Source: an archaeon (lineage in GTDB: Archaea > Nanobdellota > Nanobdellia > Woesearchaeales > JAHJEM01). From it: a stretch of 12,089 nt of DNA. The position numbers and the translations under genes are program-made. The stretch covers positions 1 through 12,089 of the forward strand of contig JAGVFV010000068.1 of assembly GCA_020057445.1 (NCBI GenBank), in the 5' to 3' direction. Below, piece by piece: positions 4,482-11,409 of this stretch; positions within the stretch are counted from its first letter, which is position 1, and every line of letters begins with the position of its first letter. The notes under the pieces were generated by a model, which worked only from the letters and a program-made list of their open reading frames with translations, was not told the DNA's origin and did no database searches.

Positions 4482-5804
4482 ATGGCAGATGAAGGAACAA
4501 TCAAAGAGGAGGCTGAAATGGAAGACGTAGAGAAGATTATCAACGTGAAGAGTTTCTATATCGCGAACCAGAACACGAGCGCCTTTGACGAGATCCAGAG
4601 GATGCTCATCGCGTATACGAACGGCCAGCCTGTCGCGCTCGAGGGTATTCCCGGAGTCGGGAAGAACGCGGCGATAAGCGTAGTCGCGGAGATCGCGGGA
4701 AAGGATCCCTACAGGATCAGGTGCACTGAAGAGATGATGGCGCGTGACATCATCGGTGGAGAGAAGCTTGCCGCAGAGCGGTCTGATACGGGGAGCCTTG
4801 CTACAAAGACGGTCTTTGCTCCGGGAAAGCTCATGAAGGCGATGCAGGAAGGAAACATAGTCATCCTTGACGAGGCGAACCAGCTGACATCCACTGTGCA
4901 GAAGGCGCTGAATTCCGTCCTTGAGGAGACAAAGACCCTTGGCGACCTTGACGGGAACATGGATGTGCAGGTCAAGAAGGGATTCGGACTCTTCATCACC
5001 TATAACCCGGAGACAGGCGTCGCGACTGACGACCTCGAGATCGCCGTAAAGGACCGTTGCAAGCTTTTGTACTTCGAGGACATTCCTGGAGAGCTCAAGG
5101 CAAGGATTGCGCTTCTCCGGACAGGCCAGTTCACCACAAAGGACATGCTGGATAACGCGATGGGTGTGCGAGGGATCTATCCGGAAAAAGGAAACTATCG
5201 CTTCGCTGAACTGAAGGAAGGAGAATGGAAGAAATTCAAGAGGGATGAACCTGTCACAGGAAAGGTCAAAGGATATCTGTACTTTGACAGGAACAACGGG
5301 GCAGTCCTGGAATTCTCTGACGATACAAAGCACGAGTACTACCAGATCGCACGGGCGATCGTGAACACCTTTGATGACATCGCATACCTGAAACGGGAAG
5401 GCACGCGTGGCTCAAGAGAGAAGTTTGGCGTGCGCCTTGATGATGTCGGCCGTCTGAACCTGAACCTGCCAAGCCCGCGTATCACCATGAAGCTCCTTGA
5501 CGATTATCTGGCGCTAAGAGGTCATGGATACAAGACAGGAGAGATCATGACTGACATCGCGCGCTCCATCATCGACTTCACAGTCCCTGCGTCAGAGAGG
5601 TCGATCGCTATCGGCGACGGGATCAAGGTCCCGAACCTTGTCGAGCGTGTGTGCCAGGCGCATGGCCTCATGAGTGAGTCCATGATCACAGAGATGAGGT
5701 CGAAAGCAAGAGGGTATTCCAGGGAATCCCTGACAAGAGAGCTGATGCAGAAAGGGCTTTCAGAGAGGATGGCAAAAGGACTAGTCGAGGAATACGCAGC
5801 ATGA
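4482..5804 (+). CDS. MoxR-family AAA+ ATPase with beta-rich insert
   Basis: The 440-aa cytoplasmic ATPase belongs to the MoxR/NorQ/CbbQ group. Walker A is GIPGVGKN at residues 55-62, with Asn62 where Thr or Ser is usual. Walker B is IVILDE (126-131), sensor 1 is the Asn175 in ITYNPETG, a candidate arginine finger is Arg192 in KDRCK, and the sensor 2 region is SPRITMKLLDD (Arg333). Between core and lid, about residues 224-283, is an insert with short strands (KVKGYLYF, AVLEFSDD) that standard members lack; the protein is some 100 residues longer than compact MoxR proteins. Such ATPases work as rings with a VWA partner to remodel or load metal into client proteins. The next gene supplies that partner and overlaps it by four bases (ATGA). 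Family call is firm; client is unknown. Confidence 0.93.
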   Translation: MADEGTIKEEAEMEDVEKIINVKSFYIANQNTSAFDEIQRMLIAYTNGQPVALEGIPGVGKNAAISVVAEIAGKDPYRIRCTEEMMARDIIGGEKLAAERSDTGSLATKTVFAPGKLMKAMQEGNIVILDEANQLTSTVQKALNSVLEETKTLGDLDGNMDVQVKKGFGLFITYNPETGVATDDLEIAVKDRCKLLYFEDIPGELKARIALLRTGQFTTKDMLDNAMGVRGIYPEKGNYRFAELKEGEWKKFKRDEPVTGKVKGYLYFDRNNGAVLEFSDDTKHEYYQIARAIVNTFDDIAYLKREGTRGSREKFGVRLDDVGRLNLNLPSPRITMKLLDDYLALRGHGYKTGEIMTDIARSIIDFTVPASERSIAIGDGIKVPNLVERVCQAHGLMSESMITEMRSKARGYSRESLTRELMQKGLSERMAKGLVEEYAA

Positions 5805-6754
5805 AACAAGGTGAAGAGCATTCGTATGACGAATGGGATTGCAATACGAGAAGCTATGCAAAGAAGCAGACAGCACAAGTGCATGAATGCAAAGAAGAAG
5901 ACGAGTCTGCCCATCAGAAGTATGAGAAGTATTTCGGTGGCATGTCGCTCGTCCTTGCGAACAGCCTTGGCCGCTTTGAGGTTCGGGAGAAGGAGGTAGA
6001 GAGAAGGACGCGGCGAGGAGGGAAGATCAATTCGAGGTATGTGCAAAATGAGCTTATCAACTTGCATGCGGGAAGGGATCTTGAGCAGAGGATCTATGAC
6101 AGGAGAAGGAACAAGCACCAGGAAGAGATGCGTGCGAACATGGACATCGGACTCTTGCTTGACCAGAGCGGTTCCACACGGTTTGACGTCGATGACGCGT
6201 ATACACGGATCGATCTGATCAAGTATTCAGGAATAACTATCGGAAGGTCGCTTCGGGGTCTTGATGACAGCTTCTTCATCTACGCGTTCCACACGCACAG
6301 GTCTGCCGACCCGACGATTATGGAGGAACTGAAGCGACCAGATGAGCAGTGGAATTCTCACGTCGAGAGAAGGATTGTTGCGTTACGTGAGACATCGACA
6401 ACGGAATATTTCAACAACAAGGACGGAGCAGCGATAAGGTTTTCGAATGAGTCCCTCCTTGCCATGCCTCATCAGAAGAAATACCTCTTCCTTGTCACAG
6501 ACGGCAATCCGAATTGCGATTATTGCTATTATCAGGATGAGCTCGCCTTTGAGGACACGAAGAAGGCGATGGAAGAGGGAAGGCGCAAAGGCATCAGGTA
6601 CATCTATCTCACCATCAATCCGGAAGCGAGTGCAGACAAATTCATGGGAAGGATCCATGATGTCACGTCATTCTCGAAACGGTATACGCGCATGCGGGAT
6701 GTCGTCGAAGGGCTGACTGTCGCCTACGAAGCGATCAAGGCAAGACGGTATTGA
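5801..6754 (+). CDS. NorD/CobT-like VWA-domain protein, partner of the MoxR ATPase
   Basis: The 317-aa protein has a charged N-terminal region (1-110) rich in Glu, Arg and Lys, which in NorD-like proteins contacts the ATPase, and a C-terminal von Willebrand A domain (about 112-317). The metal ion-dependent adhesion site is complete: DQSGS at 121-125, an Asp in NNKDGAAIRF (Asp208), and VTDGNPN with Asp234. The stretch DGAAIRF ... LFLVTDGNPN ... FEDTKKAMEEGRRKGI ... TINPEAS closely follows the order of NorD and CobT proteins, where the same segments occur in nitric-oxide reductase activation and cobaltochelatase. No signal peptide is seen. The start overlaps the ATPase stop (ATGA at 5801-5804), so the two are translationally coupled. 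It ends one base from the convergent HD gene. It probably recruits or holds the client for the ATPase; which client is unknown. Confidence 0.9.
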   Translation: MKQGEEHSYDEWDCNTRSYAKKQTAQVHECKEEDESAHQKYEKYFGGMSLVLANSLGRFEVREKEVERRTRRGGKINSRYVQNELINLHAGRDLEQRIYDRRRNKHQEEMRANMDIGLLLDQSGSTRFDVDDAYTRIDLIKYSGITIGRSLRGLDDSFFIYAFHTHRSADPTIMEELKRPDEQWNSHVERRIVALRETSTTEYFNNKDGAAIRFSNESLLAMPHQKKYLFLVTDGNPNCDYCYYQDELAFEDTKKAMEEGRRKGIRYIYLTINPEASADKFMGRIHDVTSFSKRYTRMRDVVEGLTVAYEAIKARRY

Positions 6755-6755
6755 T

Positions 6756-7403
6756 TCAGGTCAAGTCATCATGCAGTTCGGATTTCAGCTGTTCGAGGAA
6801 TTGATACAGGAATTGTGTCCTGTCCTTTGCCATCTCTCGTCCTGTGTTTGTGTTCATCCGTTCCTCAACTTTGAGGAGGCGTTCATAGAACAGGTCGAGC
6901 GCGTATGTTCTCGGGTCAGGTTTTCTCGTTTCGCAGAACGGGTCTTCCCTGCTGTAGAATTCTCTCTTCATCTGCCCTGTGGATGCAAAGACGCGCATGA
7001 TGGTGATCGCTCCTGTCGCTTCGAGACGGTCTGCGTCCTGGACTATCTTGGATTCGAGCATGGAAGGTCTGATGCCGTTTCCATAGGAATGGTCAACGAT
7101 TGCCTGTTGCACTCTGATGATCTTCTGTTGCGGATAATCATCGACATAAAATAATAATGGACGGGCATACATCGCGCTATGGACTGCGGACTTGTCCGAG
7201 CGCGGATCGTTTTTCGGATAGACGACAAGGTCGTGGAACAGCGCCGCGGGGATGATGATGTCAAGGTCTCCGCCTTCGACCGTCGCTATGTGCTCTGCGT
7301 TCGCAAGTACGCGTAATGCATGGTTGACGTCATGGGAGACATCTCCTGTTGCTATGTACTCTCGGGCAAGGCCGATCAGGTGTGTTCTTGTTTCAGGTTT
7401 CAT
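6756..7403 (-). CDS. HD-domain phosphohydrolase (YedJ/YpgQ-like)
   Basis: The 215-aa soluble protein is a metal-dependent HD hydrolase. Metal-ligand motifs appear in order: SHDVNHALRV (His28), AALFHDLV (His57-Asp58), and VQDADRLEATG (Asp123). The text around them, a short AREYI helix, then HD-x2-H-x2-RV and later QDADRLEATGA, is that of the YedJ/YpgQ group, whose known members act on nucleotides such as dNTPs or pyrophosphate; the substrate of this one is unknown. I chose the ATG at 7403, which leaves 22 residues before the first motif as in the family and has a TATA-like ATAATAA about 25 bases upstream. The ATG at 7424 would add seven residues. It converges on the VWA gene with one base between the stops and diverges from the Lrp gene. 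Confidence 0.88.
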   Translation of the reverse strand: MKPETRTHLIGLAREYIATGDVSHDVNHALRVLANAEHIATVEGGDLDIIIPAALFHDLVVYPKNDPRSDKSAVHSAMYARPLLFYVDDYPQQKIIRVQQAIVDHSYGNGIRPSMLESKIVQDADRLEATGAITIMRVFASTGQMKREFYSREDPFCETRKPDPRTYALDLFYERLLKVEERMNTNTGREMAKDRTQFLYQFLEQLKSELHDDLT

Positions 7404-7423
7404 AGTATGGAGAAAGGAGGTCA

Positions 7424-7430
7424 TTATTAT
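7424..7430 (-). promoter_or_regulatory. Weak TATA-like element for the HD gene
   Basis: On the minus strand it reads ATAATAA, about 24 bases before the ATG at 7403. Other A+T-rich sites further out (TATAAATT, 7474-7481) could serve a longer leader, so this is tentative. Confidence 0.3.
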
Positions 7431-7488
7431 GAACTTTTTTAGCAAAAAAGTTGATATTATTACCAAAATATTCAATTTATAGGCAAAA

Positions 7489-7495
7489 TTTAAAT
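7489..7495 (+). promoter_or_regulatory. TATA box of the double-Lrp gene
   Basis: TTTAAAT centred 27 bases before the ATG at 7519. This supports a leaderless start at that ATG, not at the GTG nine bases earlier (7510). Confidence 0.6.
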
Positions 7496-7508
7496 ATTCA
7501 TGATGAAT
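7496..7508. promoter_or_regulatory. Perfect palindrome ATTCAT-G-ATGAAT, possible Lrp operator
   Basis: A 6-1-6 palindrome that directly follows the TATA box and ends ten bases before the predicted transcription start. A second copy of AAATATTCA lies upstream (7465-7473 and 7492-7500). Lrp-type proteins commonly regulate their own genes from such sites; binding by this one is inferred. Confidence 0.5.
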
Positions 7509-7518
7509 CGTGAGTGCT

Positions 7519-8454
7519 ATGATAAAGTTGACCAGGGCCGAGCAGAAGGTCTTGTCCATCCTTGAGGAGGATGCACGGACTCCTGCGTCCCAGATAGCAA
7601 AGAAGGCGCGATTGTCGACAGAGGGCGTGCTCAAGATCCTGGACCGTTTGAAGGCAGAAGGCGTCATCCTTCGGTTCAATTCGAAGATGAATTATTCCAG
7701 GATGGGTTACACGCTCATTCCTGTCCAGGTGAAACTCGCTCGACGCGATAGGAAGACCGTGAGTTCGATCGCGTCCTTCCTGAAGTCGAAGAAGGTGTGC
7801 ACATGGTTCACCTTCTGCGAAGGCGAGTACGATCTCCTGATGAGCTTTCGTATATCCGATGCGAAGGATCGTGGCGAAATGGATGACGCTCTGAGGTCTC
7901 TTGCCAAATATATTCTTTCGCGGGATGTGGCACTTGTGCTCGAGGCCTTCGAGGTGGGGAAATCATTTATTGGAGGGAATCGTCAGGTGTTCAAGGTGAC
8001 TGACCATACTGTCGAGCCTGCTGCTTTGTCGTCTGTCGATCTTCACTTGATTGAGTGCCTGCGTTCTGATGCGAGGACTCCTGCGATCGTTCTTTCGAAG
8101 AAGGTCGGCGTCTCTGCTAGGACTGTCGCATCTCGGATCTCCTGGCTGAGGAAAGAAGGCATCATCACCGGCTTCAAGACAAAGCTCTCTCCTGCAGCCC
8201 TTGGTTTCCAGCCGTGCATCGCGTTGATAACGTTTTCTTCGCATGATCAGAAGGAAGAGATGCGCTTCCTGGAATGGTGCAGGAGGAAAGTGTCTGTCAA
8301 TTATCTTGTGCGCATGATCGGAGCGTATGATGTCGAGCTCACCCTTGACACTGACGGGGTGCAGGAGTTCTATCAGGTCATCGACGAGATAAGGTCAGAG
8401 TTCTTGTGGGTGCGGAAGATCACGACTTTGATTGCGAAGGAGCATCAGACATAG
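7519..8454 (+). CDS. Lrp/AsnC-type regulator with two HTH-RAM units
   Basis: The 311-aa protein looks like two Lrp proteins in a row. Unit one: a winged helix at about 1-60 (LTRAEQKVLSILEEDARTP, then ASQIAKKARLSTEGVLKILD) and a RAM-like alpha/beta effector domain at about 65-150 (YTLIPVQVKL, CEGEYDLLMSF). Unit two: a winged helix at about 170-225 (LIECLRSDARTP, LSKKVGVSARTVASRISWL, GIITGFK) and a second RAM-like domain ending GAYDVELTL and a closing strand. The phrase DARTPA occurs in both HTH units. Such proteins bind amino acids or other small effectors and control transport or metabolism genes; the targets are not visible here, though the divergent HD gene shares its control region. Its 3' end overlaps the convergent rhomboid gene by 10 bases. 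Start chosen from the TATA position. Confidence 0.88.
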   Translation: MIKLTRAEQKVLSILEEDARTPASQIAKKARLSTEGVLKILDRLKAEGVILRFNSKMNYSRMGYTLIPVQVKLARRDRKTVSSIASFLKSKKVCTWFTFCEGEYDLLMSFRISDAKDRGEMDDALRSLAKYILSRDVALVLEAFEVGKSFIGGNRQVFKVTDHTVEPAALSSVDLHLIECLRSDARTPAIVLSKKVGVSARTVASRISWLRKEGIITGFKTKLSPAALGFQPCIALITFSSHDQKEEMRFLEWCRRKVSVNYLVRMIGAYDVELTLDTDGVQEFYQVIDEIRSEFLWVRKITTLIAKEHQT

Positions 8455-9245
8455 CGGTACAAGAAGAAATACGCCGCGGCGATAACGATGAGCGACACCA
8501 CATTGATGACAAACCCTTTTGTTATCTTCTTCCTGTCCTCTTTTTCTAAAAGGTAAAGAAGTATGGCGATCGATAGGAATCCTCCGAGGTGCGCGAAGTG
8601 TCCGATCCCGTCCTCGACAGGATTCAAAATCCCTGTTATGTCAGCTGCGATGGTCAGCCAGCCGACGAACATCACAGGAAGCGGAAGGATGAGCTCGTAC
8701 GTGAGATAGAACGGCTCGATAAGGATCGCTGCCGCGATGATTCCCATGATCGCGCCGCTTGCGCCAAGTCCTGCAGTGTTGTCGTAGATGAGGAAGAGAT
8801 GGATGAGCGAGGAGAAGATGCCTGAGATGATGAGTGCGCCGAGGTAGATGAGAATGAATTTCATGCTGCCGAGGTTTTTCTCGACCACGCGGCCAAAGAT
8901 GAAGAGCGCGAGCATGTTTCCGAAGAGATGGATGACGCTTGCGTGGAGGAATCCTGACGTGATGAGCGTATACGCGTGGGTGCTGAAAAGGTCTGTCGGT
9001 CTTGAGAAAAAAGCTGCGAGCGTCTTTTCCGGCGTGAAGAGTTCTGCGGCAAAACAGATGATGTTGAGGATGATGATGATGATCGTCGCTCTTGGCTCGA
9101 AGATGAATGAGATGAGATCCTTGAACGGCTGGAAAAGATCCGAAAACGTCTTTTTCTTGAGGATCACGAGGAGAAATGTGATTGGAGAGATGATGATCTG
9201 GAGGATGAATTTCCAGATGAACCGCGATTCTGACCTGATTGCCAC
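8445..9245 (-). CDS. Rhomboid-family intramembrane serine protease
   Basis: The 266-aa membrane protein cuts other membrane proteins inside the lipid bilayer. The catalytic pair is visible: Ser163 in GASGAIMG and His219 in GHFAHLGG. The upstream H-x3-N motif that lines the active site is HLFGN (His106, Asn110). Hydrophobic segments lie at about 11-30, 53-70, 98-118, 129-150, 160-177, 187-206, 217-232 and 245-264, so there may be an extra N-terminal helix beyond the six-helix core. No cytoplasmic partner domain is fused. The start is a GTG at 9245 with no ribosome binding site; a TATA box about 25 bases upstream fits a leaderless transcript. The last 10 bases overlap the end of the convergent Lrp-type gene. 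Substrates are unknown. Confidence 0.92.
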   Translation of the reverse strand: MAIRSESRFIWKFILQIIISPITFLLVILKKKTFSDLFQPFKDLISFIFEPRATIIIIILNIICFAAELFTPEKTLAAFFSRPTDLFSTHAYTLITSGFLHASVIHLFGNMLALFIFGRVVEKNLGSMKFILIYLGALIISGIFSSLIHLFLIYDNTAGLGASGAIMGIIAAAILIEPFYLTYELILPLPVMFVGWLTIAADITGILNPVEDGIGHFAHLGGFLSIAILLYLLEKEDRKKITKGFVINVVSLIVIAAAYFFLYRYV

Positions 9246-9264
9246 GCTTTTTTTTTATTGTTCG

Positions 9265-9273
9265 TATATTTAA
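9265..9273 (-). promoter_or_regulatory. TATA box of the rhomboid gene
   Basis: On the minus strand it reads TTAAATATA, about 25 bases before the GTG start at 9245. It lies in a 95-base A+T-rich spacer shared with the divergent PurD-like gene. Confidence 0.5.
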
Positions 9274-9293
9274 TTTTTGTGTAAAGAGAAATA

Positions 9294-9301
9294 TTTTTAA
9301 A
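9294..9301 (+). promoter_or_regulatory. TATA box of the PurD-like gene
   Basis: TTTTTAAA; transcription would start near 9323, giving an 18-base leader that carries the ribosome binding site GGAGTGA (9328-9334), six bases before the ATG at 9341. Confidence 0.55.
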
Positions 9302-9340
9302 GGATTGATTGTTAGTAATTTTGAGTCGGAGTGACTTTGT

Positions 9341-10747
9341 ATGGATGTTAAGGGAAAGATTTCTGAAAAAAACGGCGAAGGGAGCGGCCCTGAGGCTAAG
9401 ACGAACGGTCATGACGCTAAAACGAACGGCCATGATGCCAAGCAGAACGGGAAAGTTGGACCGAAGCGTTTCCTGTTCATCTCTATCGATTCTCTCATCG
9501 GTGATATCGTCTGGCAGATAAAGAAGGAAGGGCACGAGGTCAAGTATTTCATCGAGGATGAGGATGAGAAGGATATCGCGGACGGCTTTGTGGAAAAGAC
9601 TGACGATTGGAAGAAGGATGTGGATTGGGCTGACGTGATAGTCTTTGATGATGTGCTTGGCCAAGGGACGATCGCAAAGAAATTGCGCGATCAGGGGAAA
9701 GCGGTCATCGGTGGGACGCCGTATTCTGATATGCTTGAGGATGATCGCGGTTTTGGCCAGGAAGAATTGAAGAAGGCGGGCGTGACGATCATCCCCCATT
9801 GGGATTTCAAGAATTATGATGATGCCATTGATTTTATCCAGAAGAATCCTGGAAGGTATGTGCTCAAGCCTAGCGGAGAGGCGCAGAACACCAAGCGTCT
9901 TCTCTTTGTCGGCGAGGAAGAGGACGGAAAGGATGTCCTGCACATGCTCTCCGCGTTCAAGAAGGTGAATAAGGGAAAGACGTTTGAGTTCCAGCTGCAG
10001 CGAAGGGTCACTGGCGTTGAGGTCGCTGTCGGCGCTTTTTTCAATGGCAAGGAATTCATCTATCCGATAAACGTGAATTTTGAGCACAAGCGCCTTTTTC
10101 CTGGAAACATCGGCGTGTCGACTGGAGAGATGGGCACGACAATGTTCTGGTCAGGACCAAACAAGATCTTCAACCAGACATTGAAGAAGATGGAGCCAAA
10201 GCTTGCTGAAGAAAATTATGTCGGATATATCGACGTCAATTGCATCGTCAATGGGTATGGCATCTATCCGCTGGAATTCACCTCGCGCTTCGGCTATCCG
10301 ACGATCAGCATCCAGCACGAAGGCATGCTGAATCCGATCGGGGAGTTCTTTTATGATCTCGCGAACGGCAATCCCTGCAAGCTCAAGGTGCGCTCTGGCT
10401 TCCAGATCGGTGTGCGCATTGTCGTTCCTCCTTTCCCGTTCAATGACAAGAAGCTGTTCCAGGATTATTCAAAGGATACTGTGGTGATGTTCAAGAAGCC
10501 GAATTATGAAGGAATCCATATCGAGGATGTGAAGCAGGTGAATGATGAATGGCTCATCACAGGCACTGCTGGCGTCGTCCTGATCGTGTGCGGGACTGGT
10601 CCGACGATGAAGGCTGCGCAGACGCAGGTGTACAATAGGATCAACAATATCGTGATCCCGAACATGTATTACCGGTTTGACATCGGAGACCGATGGTTTG
10701 AGGATTCTGACAGGTTGCACAATTGGGGATACCTCCGGGAGTTCTAG
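9341..10747 (+). CDS. PurD-like ATP-grasp ligase with N-terminal repeat extension
   Basis: The 468-aa protein resembles phosphoribosylamine-glycine ligase (PurD, GARS), which joins glycine to phosphoribosylamine in purine synthesis. In order: a pre-ATP-grasp Rossmann-like part (about 42-125, RFLFISIDSLIGD to AVIGGTPYSD), the ATP-grasp fold (about 135-340, with YVLKPSGEAQN for the nucleotide Lys, FEFQLQRRVTGVEVAVGAFF, NFEHKRLFPG, STGEMGT, and the acidic motif LEFTSRFGYP), and a C-terminal domain ending RFDIGDRWFEDS. PurD has EFNVRFGDPE at the acidic motif; here Thr314 replaces the metal-ligand Asn. Residues 1-40 are an unusual hydrophilic extension with a repeated AKTNGHD unit. No other purine gene is in the window, so the product may be a purine enzyme or a relative joining other substrates. 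Confidence 0.8.
   Translation: MDVKGKISEKNGEGSGPEAKTNGHDAKTNGHDAKQNGKVGPKRFLFISIDSLIGDIVWQIKKEGHEVKYFIEDEDEKDIADGFVEKTDDWKKDVDWADVIVFDDVLGQGTIAKKLRDQGKAVIGGTPYSDMLEDDRGFGQEELKKAGVTIIPHWDFKNYDDAIDFIQKNPGRYVLKPSGEAQNTKRLLFVGEEEDGKDVLHMLSAFKKVNKGKTFEFQLQRRVTGVEVAVGAFFNGKEFIYPINVNFEHKRLFPGNIGVSTGEMGTTMFWSGPNKIFNQTLKKMEPKLAEENYVGYIDVNCIVNGYGIYPLEFTSRFGYPTISIQHEGMLNPIGEFFYDLANGNPCKLKVRSGFQIGVRIVVPPFPFNDKKLFQDYSKDTVVMFKKPNYEGIHIEDVKQVNDEWLITGTAGVVLIVCGTGPTMKAAQTQVYNRINNIVIPNMYYRFDIGDRWFEDSDRLHNWGYLREF
9395..9451 (+). repeat. 21-bp tandem repeat, 2.7 copies, in the PurD-like gene
   Basis: Units at 9395-9415, 9416-9436 and a partial unit at 9437-9451 encode AKTNGHD, AKTNGHD and AKQNG. The full copies differ at only three of 21 bases, pointing to a recent expansion in a disordered N-terminal tail. 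Confidence 0.8.
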
Positions 10748-11103
10748 AAGTAATCAGGGTCGTCTGACCGTATGGTGATCTCTTTCTTGCCTTGATCGTT
10801 GGTCGTCTCCTTCCTCTGGTTTGTCTTCTCTATCCTCTGTTCTGTCGTGTCCTTCGGGACCATCCCCGCATCATTTATCTTCCGTAATGACACTGGTCCG
10901 CATTTCATGCAGAGGAAGAATGTGCCGTACTTTCCCTTTTTCGCGTCGAGGTATTCTCCGCAGAGGCATTTGAGGTCAGGCGTCTTCTCGTTCTTGTGCT
11001 TGATGCACGTAGGAAGGCCGTTCTCGTTCTCCGCTAGCGCCCTACCTCCGCAGAAGAAGCAGTTGTCTTCGCGGCTTTGTCCGTAGTGTTTTGGTATGCG
11101 CAT
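10744..11103 (-). CDS. Small protein with two zinc modules
   Basis: The 119-aa protein has two candidate zinc sites. Module one uses C15xxC18 and C33xxH36 (DNCFFCGGRAL ... TCIKH). Module two uses C46xC48 and C65xxC68 (LKCLCGEYLDAKKGKYGTFF then LCMKCGP), similar to the zinc ribbons at the C-terminal end of type IA topoisomerases. The last 45 residues are polar and charged, probably unstructured. It is likely to bind nucleic acid, but no family is recognised and no enzyme domain is present. The ATG at 11103 lies 26 bases from a TATA box with no clear ribosome binding site, so the transcript is probably leaderless. Its stop codon overlaps the stop of the convergent PurD-like gene in the palindrome CTAG (10744-10747). 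Confidence 0.75.
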   Translation of the reverse strand: MRIPKHYGQSREDNCFFCGGRALAENENGLPTCIKHKNEKTPDLKCLCGEYLDAKKGKYGTFFLCMKCGPVSLRKINDAGMVPKDTTEQRIEKTNQRKETTNDQGKKEITIRSDDPDYF

Positions 11104-11124
11104 TATCCTGCTGTTGAGGATGTG

Positions 11125-11133
11125 ATATTTAAT
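11125..11133 (-). promoter_or_regulatory. TATA box of the zinc-module gene
   Basis: On the minus strand it reads ATTAAATAT, centred 26 bases before the ATG at 11103. Confidence 0.6.
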
Positions 11134-11157
11134 GCTTTGGCTGCGTATTGCAAAAGA

Positions 11158-11167
11158 TTTATATATT
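11158..11167 (+). promoter_or_regulatory. TATA box of the 72-aa gene
   Basis: TTTATATATT centred 26.5 bases before the ATG at 11189. This position favours that ATG over the in-frame ATG at 11180. Confidence 0.6.
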
Positions 11168-11188
11168 TGGGATTGAAATATGCATGGT

Positions 11189-11407
11189 ATGGGTGTGATA
11201 AATAAGCAGGGGTTGAAGAAGCTCGAGCTGCAGATGAAGGACCTCTCTCCTCAGGAGATGAAGGAGCTTCTCATGATCAACACGTACAAGCTTGCCCTGG
11301 CACGGAGCCAGCTTGAGGCATTGACTGACATCCTTGTCAAGCACCACCTGACCACGCGAGAAGAGGTGTGGAAGAAGACTGAGGAGAACTTCGAGGATTC
11401 GACGTAA
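11189..11407 (+). CDS. Unrecognised 72-aa helical protein
   Basis: The protein begins MGVINKQGLKKLELQMKDLS and is almost wholly helical by composition: a helix near 7-17, a second from about PQEMKELLMINTYKLALARS into LEALTDILV, then a short third segment LTTREEVWKKTEE. Leucines recur at spacings that would suit a coiled coil or helical hairpin. The piece ALTDILVKHHLTTREEVW resembles small C-terminal helical pairs seen in several proteins but does not identify a family. The start at 11189 is chosen because a TATA box sits 26 bases upstream; 11180 would add three residues. It converges on the next gene with a two-base gap between the stops. No partner is apparent. Confidence 0.65.
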   Translation: MGVINKQGLKKLELQMKDLSPQEMKELLMINTYKLALARSQLEALTDILVKHHLTTREEVWKKTEENFEDST

Positions 11408-11409
11408 CC

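Noticed and set aside
4461..5333. Minus-strand open frame of 290 codons opposite the MoxR gene
   Set aside because: The plus strand carries clear Walker A, Walker B and sensor motifs here; the antisense product shows no family pattern.
7429..7482. 17-codon plus-strand frame with an excellent AAAGGAGGT site eight bases upstream
   Set aside because: It would need a promoter inside the HD gene on the opposite strand, and the Lrp TATA box lies downstream of it, so it cannot be a leader peptide of the Lrp transcript. The purine run can arise by chance opposite the HD start region.
7404..7679. Upstream extension of the HD protein by up to 92 codons
   Set aside because: The extension crosses the A+T-rich divergent promoter region and the start of the Lrp-type gene, relies on a non-ATG start, and precedes a family-typical N-terminus at 7403.
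9164..10087. Minus-strand open frame of 307 codons opposite the PurD-like gene
   Set aside because: It runs through the divergent promoter region and into the rhomboid gene in another frame; both sense genes have recognisable catalytic motifs.
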